Source: Natrinema saccharevitans
GTDB taxonomy: Archaea; Halobacteriota; Halobacteria; Halobacteriales; Natrialbaceae
Direction: 5' to 3'
Length of the DNA stretch: 64,000 nt
NCBI RefSeq assembly: GCF_001953745.1
Contig: NZ_LWLN01000001.1
Location: 3,348,001 to 3,412,000, forward strand
The position numbers and the translations under genes were made by a program. The notes under the pieces were generated by a model, which saw only the letters and a list, made by a program, of their open reading frames with translations, was not told where the DNA came from and did not search any database. Position 1 is the stretch's first letter. Each line of letters opens with the position of its first letter. Below, piece after piece: positions 57,023 through 64,000 of the stretch.

Positions 57023-57481
57023 TCACTCCGGCAGCGTTACGAGGCCGTCCTCGAGCGCGTCGAGCAGTACCTCGCGGGCGTGGCCGTCGGGATCGACGCC
57101 GTCGTAGGCCGCCTTCACGTCGCCGTCGGAAAGCAGGAACGTCGTCCGCGTCGTCACGCCGCTGTCGCGCAACTCGACGTCGAAGGCGTCGGCGATCTCG
57201 GCCTCGGGGTCCGCGAGGAGATCGAACTCGAGGCCCTCCGAATCGCAGAACGCGCGGTGGGACTCGACGCCGTCGATCGAGACGCCGTAGACGTCGACGC
57301 CGGCCTCCCGGTAGGTCTCGAGTTCGCGCTGGAACTGGTTGGCCTCGACCGTACAGCCGGGGGTGTCGTCTTTCGGATAGAAATACAGGACCGTCGGCGA
57401 TTCGAACGAGAGGGTAACTTTCTCGCCGTCCTGGTTCGGTGCCGTTACGGTCGGCGCGTCGTCGCCTGCAGCGAGTGCCAT
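57023..57481 (-). CDS. bcp: Peroxiredoxin, Bcp/PrxQ type
   Basis: The 152-residue thiol peroxidase has VLYFYPKDDTPGCTVEANQF with the peroxidatic cysteine near residue 46. The usual resolving cysteine five residues later is replaced by Asn. The only other cysteine lies in HRAFCDSEGLEF, near residue 81, and may resolve the disulphide in a PrxQ-like way. It reduces peroxides in the cytoplasm. The start is MALAAGDD at 57481. Confidence 0.93.
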   Translation of the reverse strand: MALAAGDDAPTVTAPNQDGEKVTLSFESPTVLYFYPKDDTPGCTVEANQFQRELETYREAGVDVYGVSIDGVESHRAFCDSEGLEFDLLADPEAEIADAFDVELRDSGVTTRTTFLLSDGDVKAAYDGVDPDGHAREVLLDALEDGLVTLPE

Positions 57482-57623
57482 ACCCCCGATACGGCGGGCC
57501 GCGGAAAACGGTTTCCGGTCCGACACGCCCGCGTCTGCCGATCGCTTCCGGTCGCGGTCGGGCTCCGACCCCGCGACCGGCGACCGGTTGAGGCGGCTCT
57601 CCGGTCGTTGCTCGCGCCGTCGG

Positions 57624-58442
57624 TTACTCGACGACGTGTTCCGTGTCGTAGGAGCCGAGTCGTTTGACCCACCCCTTCTCGGCCAGTTCCTCGAGGTCGT
57701 CGATCGCCGCCCCCGTCCGGGACTCGTAGAGCCCCGCCTCGAAGTCGACGTGGAAGACGTAATCGCCGAGCCGCTGGCCGCTCGGCCGCGACTCGACGCG
57801 GGTCAGGTTGATGTCGCGCTCCGCGAACGGCTCGAGCAACTCGAGCAACAGGCCGGGATAGTTGGCGTTCGGGTAGACCACGAGCGAGGTCTTCCCGCCG
57901 CCCGTCGACCGCTCCGCGGCGGGGGCGATCGCGAAGAAGCGCGTCGCGTTCGAGTCCTGGTCCTGAATATCCTCGGCCAGGACCTCGAGGTCGACGCCGT
58001 CCTCGGCGTTGGCCGGGTGGCCGATCCCCGCGACCGACGGATCGTCGCGGGCGAACTCGACGCCCTGGGCCGTACTCGCGACGGCCTCGAGCGTCGCGTC
58101 GGGGTACTCCCGCTCGAGGTAGGAGCGACACTGCGCGAGCGCCTGCGAGTGGCTCGCGACGGTGTCGAACTCGGGTCCCTGCGCCAGCAGGGCGTGTCTG
58201 ATCGGCGTGACGATCTCGCGGACGACGGCGACGTCGTACTCGGCGAGGGCGTCGAGGCTCTCGGTGACCGATCCTTCGATACTGTTCTCGATCGGGATGA
58301 CGCCGCGGCCGTACTCGCCGCTCGCGACGGCGTCGACGATCGCTGTCACCGACTGACGGAAGTCGATCTCGCCGTCGTCGGCGACCGCCGTCGTCGCCCG
58401 GTGTGAGTAGGTTCCTTCGGGTCCCAGCGTGACTGCAGCCAT
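57624..58442 (-). CDS. pheA: Prephenate dehydratase
   Basis: The 272-residue enzyme makes phenylpyruvate from prephenate for phenylalanine synthesis. The catalytic domain has GPEGTYSHRA near residue 7, PIENSIEGSVTES near residue 50 and ASHSQALAQCRSY near residue 97. A C-terminal ACT domain (TSLVVYPNANYPGLLLELLE, then LTRVESRPSGQRLGDYVFHV) has the ESRP motif for phenylalanine feedback. The gene stands alone and reads away from the window's left half. Confidence 0.94.
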   Translation of the reverse strand: MAAVTLGPEGTYSHRATTAVADDGEIDFRQSVTAIVDAVASGEYGRGVIPIENSIEGSVTESLDALAEYDVAVVREIVTPIRHALLAQGPEFDTVASHSQALAQCRSYLEREYPDATLEAVASTAQGVEFARDDPSVAGIGHPANAEDGVDLEVLAEDIQDQDSNATRFFAIAPAAERSTGGGKTSLVVYPNANYPGLLLELLEPFAERDINLTRVESRPSGQRLGDYVFHVDFEAGLYESRTGAAIDDLEELAEKGWVKRLGSYDTEHVVE

Positions 58443-58521
58443 TACCCACCGATAGCAGGCTACGGGTCAAAAGACCGTCGGGTTCATCGACGACCGAGAG
58501 GAGTCGTCGACGGACCGCGAG

Positions 58522-59838
58522 TCAGTCGTCAGCCGACTCTCCCGTCGCGGTGCCGCCGCTCGAGGCGACGAAGCCGTCCTCGGTCGCCCGCTCGGCGACG
58601 TGGGGCTGGAAGACCCACGCACACAGCAGGACGATGGGGAGCATCGTGGCCGCGACGACGGCGTAGCCGGTGTGGAGGTCCGGCATCACCGGCGCGGCGT
58701 AGACGAGCGGGTAGACGATCCCGCCGACCGTCCCGACGCCGCCGACGACGCCGGCGACGCTCCCGGAACTGTTGGGGAACATGGCCGGAACCTGCGCAAA
58801 GATCGCGCCCTCGGCGAACGCACAGCCCATCCCGACGACGAAGCCGGCGGCGACCGCGAGCACGACCTGCCCGGAGAGCCCCGCCAGCGTCATCCCGATC
58901 ATCGCCAGCACGATGAAACACAGCGAGACGAACGTCCACTGCTCGCGGTATCGGCCGGTAAACACCGGGAGAATGTTCTTCTCCTTGCGCGCGAGCAGGT
59001 CGCTGACGTAGCCCCCGAAGGGCCGCAACAGCCCGGCCGCAACCGAGAACGTCGCCGCGAAGGTACTCGCGAGGACGAGGTTGTCCGTGTCGAAGCCCTC
59101 GCGGTAGTAGGTCGCCAGCCAGCCGTTCATCGACAGCTCGAGGCCGAAGCTCATCACGTACGCCAGCGCGAGGACGACGGTTCCGTAGCGGGTGGCGGTG
59201 TAGATCCAGTCTTTGAAGTTCGCGCTGTCCTTGGTCGCCTGTCGCTTCTCTTCGCTCTTTGCGGCCTCACCGAGTACGAAGTAAGCGACCGCCAGTAGAA
59301 TCGAGACGATCCCGGTGTAGAAGAAGGCGGCCCGCCAGTTGCTCTCGAAGAGGGGGCCGCTCCAGCCCTCGCCGAACACGCGCGGGAGGAGCAACGCGCC
59401 GCCGGCGGCACCGGCGTTCCCGACGCCGGCGTAGATCCCCTCGGCGGTGCCCAGTTCCTCTTCCTCGAACCACTCGGAGACGTGCTGGATCCCGATGACG
59501 AAGGTGATCCCCGCCGTCGCGACGATCAGCCGCGTGACGAAGAACACGCCGTAGGACTCGGCGAACGCCGACGCCATCGAGAACACGCCGACGTAGGCCA
59601 ACACGATGGCGAACACCGTCGGCGCGCCCCAGCGATCGGAGAGCCAGCCCGTCAGGAGCCGGCCGAACGGCGCGAGCCAGATGGCCGCGCTCGCCAGAAT
59701 CCCGATCTCGGCCACCGAGAGGCCGAACTCCTCGGCCATCGGCCCGGTAAACGGCGCGAAGGAGAACCAGATGAGAAACGAGAAGTTGAACCCGATCGTC
59801 GCCAACGCCAGCGTCCGCCACTTGGTCATCTCGATCAC
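58522..59838 (-). CDS. narK: MFS transporter, nitrate/nitrite (NarK) family
   Basis: The 438-residue protein has twelve membrane helices and a NarK-type nitrate signature, [19 protein letters not shown] near residue 140, and a second in [20 protein letters not shown] near residue 365. This points to nitrate or nitrite uptake. With nasA at 1717 it could supply assimilation, though the genes are far apart. A central charged loop ([16 protein letters not shown]) and an acidic tail lie in the cytoplasm. ATG 59829 is an alternative start. Confidence 0.88.
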   Translation of the reverse strand: MIEMTKWRTLALATIGFNFSFLIWFSFAPFTGPMAEEFGLSVAEIGILASAAIWLAPFGRLLTGWLSDRWGAPTVFAIVLAYVGVFSMASAFAESYGVFFVTRLIVATAGITFVIGIQHVSEWFEEEELGTAEGIYAGVGNAGAAGGALLLPRVFGEGWSGPLFESNWRAAFFYTGIVSILLAVAYFVLGEAAKSEEKRQATKDSANFKDWIYTATRYGTVVLALAYVMSFGLELSMNGWLATYYREGFDTDNLVLASTFAATFSVAAGLLRPFGGYVSDLLARKEKNILPVFTGRYREQWTFVSLCFIVLAMIGMTLAGLSGQVVLAVAAGFVVGMGCAFAEGAIFAQVPAMFPNSSGSVAGVVGGVGTVGGIVYPLVYAAPVMPDLHTGYAVVAATMLPIVLLCAWVFQPHVAERATEDGFVASSGGTATGESADD

Positions 59839-60278
59839 GGCTGCTCACCTCCCAGCACGACCATAGCCGGCGCTTTCGATCTGAATGTAGTTAGCGCCCT
59901 TTGGGGGGCAAACGTCTCCAATAGCTTCAGTATATTCTTTTCTCTCCTGCACGATACGGCGAAACTATCGACGTTCACCCACATGCTATGCTCGAGCGAA
60001 GCGCGACCGCCCGTATAACGCTACTTAAAACTCCTCCAACCCTTTGCCCATCTCCCAACACGACCGACGCGTATCATTCCATATATGATTTCAACGAATG
60101 CACTCTCTCCGCGAGTCTTTATGGAATACGGAATTAGTTCCGGCGGCTCCACGGTCGTTCGTCAGCTTCCCGATGCGAGCGACCGGAGCCGATCGCTCGC
60201 GGACGACGCCGGTGACGGGCTCTCACGACTGTACCGCTGGGCGGTCGCTCCCGCCGAGAAAACGACCGAGGTGGCGAC
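59839..60278. other. intergenic region between divergent-side genes
   Basis: About 440 bases. It holds the transporter promoter on the left and 3' flank of the MC1 gene on the right. An ORF starting at 60085 runs antisense into MC1 and lacks normal codon bias. TATA-like CTACTTAAAAC (60020-60030) is seen. Nothing else is supported. Confidence 0.4.
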
Positions 60279-60587
60279 TTACTCGTCTAAGTGTTCGATT
60301 CCCTTCTTCGAGACGTTCGCTTCCGTGATCTCGTCGGGCATCCAGTCGGGCTTGTCGTCCGGTGCCGTCTCCTCCCACGCCCAGCCGTCGTAGATGTGAA
60401 CCTTGTCGGTGCCTTTCTCCCGTAATCTGAGTTCGACCCGCTCGGCCGACTCCTCGCTCGAGCCGGGCTCGAGTCGCCGGGCCGCCTTGAGCGCCGCCTG
60501 CCGGGGGGTGTTCCCCGAGAAGACGCTCGATTCGTCGCCGCCCGATTCGCGCAGTGCAAAGTTTCGTTTCCCGTCTTCGCGTACCAT
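60279..60587 (-). CDS. Chromosomal protein MC1
   Basis: The 102-residue protein matches the MC1 family: KRNFALRESGGDESSVFSGN near residue 5, PRQAALKAARRL near residue 28, RLREKGTDKVHIYDGW near residue 54 and PDWMPDEITEANVSKKGIEHL at the end (in parts). MC1 bends DNA strongly and compacts archaeal chromatin. The start is MVREDGKRNF at 60587; the frame upstream to 60641 is not supported. Confidence 0.92.
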   Translation of the reverse strand: MVREDGKRNFALRESGGDESSVFSGNTPRQAALKAARRLEPGSSEESAERVELRLREKGTDKVHIYDGWAWEETAPDDKPDWMPDEITEANVSKKGIEHLDE

Positions 60588-60811
60588 GATTTTCGCCTCC
60601 GTGTCAGTCCAGCACACGATCCGACATAAAGATATCCCCACAAATCGACCGACTGCGTCGGTATGTTTAAGTGAACAGCGGCCGCCACACTTCCGCAGTT
60701 TCCGCGTCGATAGCCCTCGTCACCGCGTGGTTTCGCCCGCCTCGGTCACGTTCCGAGGCGTCGAAAACACTTAAGTATATCCTACGGCGAAGTTCGGGAT
60801 AGAATCCCGCG

Positions 60812-61009
60812 ATGGTACGGAAAAAGAAGCTGAGTCCAAGCGGTGCGAAAGACGAAGACGGTAACTATCACAACGTCCATCTGAACCTCCACGAGGACGA
60901 ACTCGAGGTCGCGGGCATGGATATCGGTGACGAAGTCTTCGTCCGAGTTCGGGACGGCAAGATCATCATCCAGAAAGCCGACGAGGACGACGTCGAACAC
61001 GAGTTCTAA
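60812..61009 (+). CDS. Small AbrB-like protein
   Basis: The 65-residue protein starts MVRKKKLSPSGAKDEDGNYH. Its second half, LEVAGMDIGDEVFVRVRDGK IIIQ in parts, is a swapped-hairpin AbrB/MazE-type motif, so it may bind DNA as a dimer. A TATA-like TTAAGTATATCC lies about 35-45 bp upstream. It is conserved in haloarchaea by recognition; its targets are unknown. Confidence 0.75.
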   Translation: MVRKKKLSPSGAKDEDGNYHNVHLNLHEDELEVAGMDIGDEVFVRVRDGKIIIQKADEDDVEHEF

Positions 61010-61173
61010 GACCCACCTTTTTACGCTTCGGGATTCGCTCGCGGAGCGAGCGAACCGCTCGGCGCAAAAATCTGGACCAAAAAGGCCGCTCGCTCAGCCT
61101 TCGGCTTCGCTCGCGGTACAGTATCTGGGCCGCCATCGCGGCAAACCGCTCAACTGAGAAAACGGCCTTCTCC
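61010..61173. terminator. Terminator-like and hairpin-rich gap
   Basis: A run of T (CCTTTTTACG, 61016-61025) follows the AbrB-like stop codon and could end its transcript. A perfect 9-bp hairpin with a GGA loop spans 61034-61054 (TTCGCTCGC / GCGAGCGAA). More short palindromes lie to 61130. The region resembles the triloop element behind the thermosome gene but lacks an outer stem. Confidence 0.5.
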
Positions 61174-62886
61174 TCAGCGCAGCGCCTCGAGGTCGAACTC
61201 GAACGCCGAGACCGGCACCTCGAGGTCGTGTTCGACGAGTACCTTCGGGTGGACCTCGCCGATCACGCCGACTTTCTCGCCGTCGATGACGACCGCCGCG
61301 GTTCGACCCGAAATGAAGGTCGGGTGGTCGGTCGGCGGCGTCTCGAGGTCGACGTCGAAGTTCCGGGTCAGCGCCTGGAGCCGGGCTTTGGCGTCCTCGT
61401 ACCCGGCCTCGTGGTGGGCGAGGACGGCTCCGACGCGACGGCCTTCCGCGACGCCCGTGTTTTCGCTCTCGTCGATCTCGGCCGCGAAGCCGATCTCCGC
61501 GAGGTTCTGGGGATAGGCGCGGTGGGTGTTTCGTTCCAGCACCATCAACAGCGAGGGCGTGACCCAGGTCCGCAGCATGGTAAAGTCCTCGCTGTAGGGC
61601 TCTTTGATCGTCGCGGGCTCGCCGGCCCCGTAGACGCCGTCACCGGGCGACACGTCGAGCCGGTCGTAGTTCTCCGCCTCGCTGATCATGTGGAAGTTCA
61701 GCAGGTCCTCGAAGCCCAGCCCGACGAGCTGGTTCCGGGCCGCCCGCTCGAGCCGAGAGCGCTCGTGGCGGCCGCCGACGGTCCCCACGTCGGGGTAGCG
61801 GGGCTCGAGGTCGTTGAAGCCGTAGGCCCGTCCGAGGTCGTCGATGACGTCCAGCGGGTGAAGGACGTCGACGCGGTAGGGGGGGATCGTCACCTCGTAG
61901 ACGAGATCTCCTGCCTCGTTTTCGTCCCGCTCCGCCTCGAGCCCGGATCGCTCGGCGAGGTCGATGACCGCCTCGGGGTCGAGCCCGATGCCGAGGATGG
62001 TCTCGATGCGGTCGTGGGCGACCGTCTTCGTCTTCGTCGAGAAGTCGGGACGGACGATCTCGTGATCGGGGTACTCCACCGTCACTTCCTCGATCGTGGC
62101 TCCGCGGGCCGACAGCGCGTAGCAGACGATGTTCAGCATCTTGTCGATCGTCCACTGGTCGGTGCCCGTCATCTCGACGAACAGGTCACGGGAGTCCGTC
62201 GACACCTCGGTGCGGCGGCCGTTGATCACCGGCGGGAACGAGAACAGCCCGATGTCGTCGTAGATCGCCGGATACCGCTCGTATCCGCTCACCAGATCGG
62301 CGTAGGTCTGGCCCGTCTGGTGGTCCTCGAGGACGTCCGCGGGCGTCATCTCGGCGTCCGAATCGAGGGGGACGAACCGGTCCTCGTCGGGCTCGAGCCC
62401 CACGTACTCGATAGTCGGGTTCCCTTCGGTCGCGGAACTGCCTTTGAGCATCGTCAGGTCGTGGATTCCGATCGCGCCCTTCGCGCGCTTGCGGCCCATC
62501 GTCGCGTGGAGTTTCTCCTGCAGTTGAATCAGGGACTCGAGGGCCTCGTCGTCGAGATCGACGTCGCGGATCACCGCGCCCGTGACGTAGGGCCGCTCGT
62601 CCGGCACCGACTCGTCGACCTCGATCGTCCAGTCGGGCGAGTTCGGCGACGGGACGTGGATGCCCCGCGCGTCGCCGTACTGGTACCGCAGCGAGCGGGC
62701 GACTCCCTCGACCGAGAGCCGGTCGAGCCGGTCGGGCGCGAACTCGAGTTCGAACGCACCGTCCTCGGTTCGGCCCTCGAACTCGAGGCCCAGCCCGAAC
62801 AGGTCGTCTTTCAGTTCGTCGTCGTCTTTCTCCTCGCTGCCGGTCAGCTCGCGCAGTTCGTCGGGGTCGATGTCGACCGTGGGCAT
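61174..62886 (-). CDS. pheT: Phenylalanyl-tRNA synthetase beta subunit
   Basis: The 570-residue protein is PheT of the archaeal type. It has an N-terminal B1 domain (MPTVDIDPDELRELTGSEEK), a B3/B4 editing region (ELFVEMTGTDQWTID-like) near residue 230, B5 with HPLDVIDDLGRAYGF near residue 330 and a C-terminal core ending with EVHPKVLVEHDLEVPVSAFE. It overlaps the pheS stop by one base (TGATG), so both subunits are made from one transcript. Confidence 0.94.
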   Translation of the reverse strand: MPTVDIDPDELRELTGSEEKDDDELKDDLFGLGLEFEGRTEDGAFELEFAPDRLDRLSVEGVARSLRYQYGDARGIHVPSPNSPDWTIEVDESVPDERPYVTGAVIRDVDLDDEALESLIQLQEKLHATMGRKRAKGAIGIHDLTMLKGSSATEGNPTIEYVGLEPDEDRFVPLDSDAEMTPADVLEDHQTGQTYADLVSGYERYPAIYDDIGLFSFPPVINGRRTEVSTDSRDLFVEMTGTDQWTIDKMLNIVCYALSARGATIEEVTVEYPDHEIVRPDFSTKTKTVAHDRIETILGIGLDPEAVIDLAERSGLEAERDENEAGDLVYEVTIPPYRVDVLHPLDVIDDLGRAYGFNDLEPRYPDVGTVGGRHERSRLERAARNQLVGLGFEDLLNFHMISEAENYDRLDVSPGDGVYGAGEPATIKEPYSEDFTMLRTWVTPSLLMVLERNTHRAYPQNLAEIGFAAEIDESENTGVAEGRRVGAVLAHHEAGYEDAKARLQALTRNFDVDLETPPTDHPTFISGRTAAVVIDGEKVGVIGEVHPKVLVEHDLEVPVSAFEFDLEALR

Positions 62887-64000
62887 CAGTAGGTCACCTC
62901 CGTCTCGCGCAGCAGTTCCAGGTCACACAGCGTCCCGTGGATGTCCCGGATGTCCTCGAAGCCGTACATCAACATGAGCAGCCGCTCCAAGGCTAGTCCC
63001 CAGGCCATCACGTCACACTCGACGCCGAGTGGCTCGAGCATCTCCTCCCGGAAGATCCCCGAGTTGCCGATCTCGACGAGTTCGCCCGTCGTCGGGTGGG
63101 TGCCGAACAGCTCGAAGCTGGGCTCCGTGTAGGGGTTGTAGTGGGGTTTGAACCGGATGTCCTCGATCCCGAACTGGGAGTAGAACTCCTCGAAGGTCCC
63201 CATCAGGTCGCGAACGGAGAGGTCCTCGGCCATCACCCAGCCCTCGATCTGGAAGAACTCGAGCAGGTGGGTCGGGTCGAGCGTGTCGTTCCGATAGACC
63301 TTCTCGACGCTGAAATAGCGCTGTGGCGGCTCGAGATCACCGATCTCCTCGCCGGAGAGATACCGGGTCGACAGCGAGGTGGTGTGGCCCCGCAGCGCGA
63401 GCGCGCGGGCGAAGTCCTCGTCCCACGGCGAGTGATAGCCCTCGCCGTCCGGGCCGACGCCCTCCCTGTGGGCGCGCTCGACGCGGCCGACGAGGTCTTC
63501 GGGGAGGTCGTCGATGTGGGTCGGGTTCTCGAGGGCGAACCGGTCCCAGTGGGTCCGCGCGGGATGGTCCTGGGGCATGAACAGGCAGTCGTTGATCCAG
63601 AAGTCCGCGTCGACGTGGGGGCCGTCCATCTCCCGAAAGCCCATCCCGACGAGGGTGTCCTTGACCCGCTCGGCGGTCTGGCGCAGGATGTGGACCTTGC
63701 CGCCGTCGAAGCGCTCGGCGTCGGCCTCGACGTTGTAGTCGGCGAACTCGACGTCTTCCCACTCGCCGTCTTCTCGCGGCTCTTGGCCGCTCGAATGGTC
63801 GGCGAAGCTTTGCTTCGCCCAACTGGTCAGTAGTTCGGGCGTGACCTCGCCGACCGTCTCGCTCGTTTCGATGCCCGCCATCAGTTCCGTGACGGCGCGT
63901 TCGGTCAGCGTGACCTCGCGGACCGTCGACTCGCGGCGGTCGACCAGTCCGCGGCGCTCGAGCTGGTCGATGGTATCGGCGTCGGCGTCGGCGCCGTCGA
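62886..64000 (-). CDS. pheS: Phenylalanyl-tRNA synthetase alpha subunit (N-terminus outside window)
   Basis: The class II catalytic core is present: VHILRQTAERVKDTLVGMGF, motif 2 region YRNDTLDPTHLLEFFQIEGW and motif 3 near MAWGLALERLLML. The open frame continues to the right edge through a winged-helix region (TIDQLERRGLVDRRESTVRE), so the ATG at 63881 is internal and the true start lies beyond 64000. The protein charges tRNA-Phe with the beta subunit encoded immediately downstream. Confidence 0.94.
   Translation of the reverse strand, partial: DGADADADTIDQLERRGLVDRRESTVREVTLTERAVTELMAGIETSETVGEVTPELLTSWAKQSFADHSSGQEPREDGEWEDVEFADYNVEADAERFDGGKVHILRQTAERVKDTLVGMGFREMDGPHVDADFWINDCLFMPQDHPARTHWDRFALENPTHIDDLPEDLVGRVERAHREGVGPDGEGYHSPWDEDFARALALRGHTTSLSTRYLSGEEIGDLEPPQRYFSVEKVYRNDTLDPTHLLEFFQIEGWVMAEDLSVRDLMGTFEEFYSQFGIEDIRFKPHYNPYTEPSFELFGTHPTTGELVEIGNSGIFREEMLEPLGVECDVMAWGLALERLLMLMYGFEDIRDIHGTLCDLELLRETEVTY

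Noticed and set aside
60085-60393. 102-codon plus-strand ORF near MC1
   Set aside because: It runs antisense into the MC1 gene and has poor codon bias; the TATA-like sequence before it is not enough.

Overview
The window is a piece of a haloarchaeal chromosome (class Halobacteria, most like Natrialbales such as Natrinema or Haloterrigena; the genus is inference). The evidence is high GC with strongly GC-biased third codon positions, very acidic proteins, AT-rich TATA boxes about 25 nt upstream of start codons (leaderless messages), a divergent pair of haloarchaeal TatC genes, a thermosome with a GGM-rich tail, an Orc1/Cdc6 protein, an MC1 chromatin protein, and the bacterial-type LeuRS, NAD-dependent ligase and UvrBC that haloarchaea are known to carry.

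Layout. 0-14 kb is ordinary core: two tatC genes, assimilatory nitrate reductase, small haloarchaeal proteins, a DUF368 lipid-carrier transporter, a MutS-family protein, an Orc1/Cdc6 gene, a Tat-exported DUF4397 protein and uvrB. 14.2-24.4 kb is a lower-GC island that looks like an archaeal polymorphic-toxin locus. A 2211-residue exported protein (beta-propeller, Ig-like repeats, PKD, calcium-binding TSP3-type repeats, VWA, hydrophobic segment, conserved pre-toxin module, variable C-terminal domain) is followed by an overlapping immunity-like gene, a toxin-tip remnant with a frameshifted immunity paralogue, an orphan cassette with a different C-terminal domain and its own overlapping partner gene, and a decayed third immunity copy. 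A 230-bp perfect direct repeat joins the main gene and the cassette in the same reading phase, and the cassette is fused in frame to an 82-bp piece of uvrB, the gene just upstream of the island.

24.5-30 kb holds a small zinc-binding protein, a candidate structured RNA, a metallopeptidase-like membrane protein with HEAT repeats, a putative heavy-metal (manganese) exporter with a palindromic operator, and an NrfD-type membrane subunit. 30-46 kb is core again: two GNAT paralogues, SUI1, uvrC, an ABC exporter, an ArsA/Get3 ATPase, NAD ligase, a ferredoxin-SBP56-ferredoxin operon, NhaC, and a RIO1-phosphodiesterase-KH cluster linked to ribosome maturation. 46.3-48 kb is a small AT-rich patch with a frameshifted Tat-exported protein and a lipoprotein. 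48-64 kb holds the thermosome, an ornithine cyclodeaminase-like enzyme, LeuRS, an SDR, Hsp20, a peroxiredoxin, prephenate dehydratase, a nitrate/nitrite transporter, MC1, an AbrB-like protein, and pheT with the 3' part of pheS.

Non-coding structure stands out. Five copies of a 74-84 bp palindromic element lie in intergenic DNA with compensating changes in their stems. A 162-bp element behind the thermosome gene has a 12-bp closing stem around five perfect triloop hairpins. No rRNA, tRNA, CRISPR array or insertion sequence with a transposase was recognised. Family names come from recognition by eye; no database search was possible.
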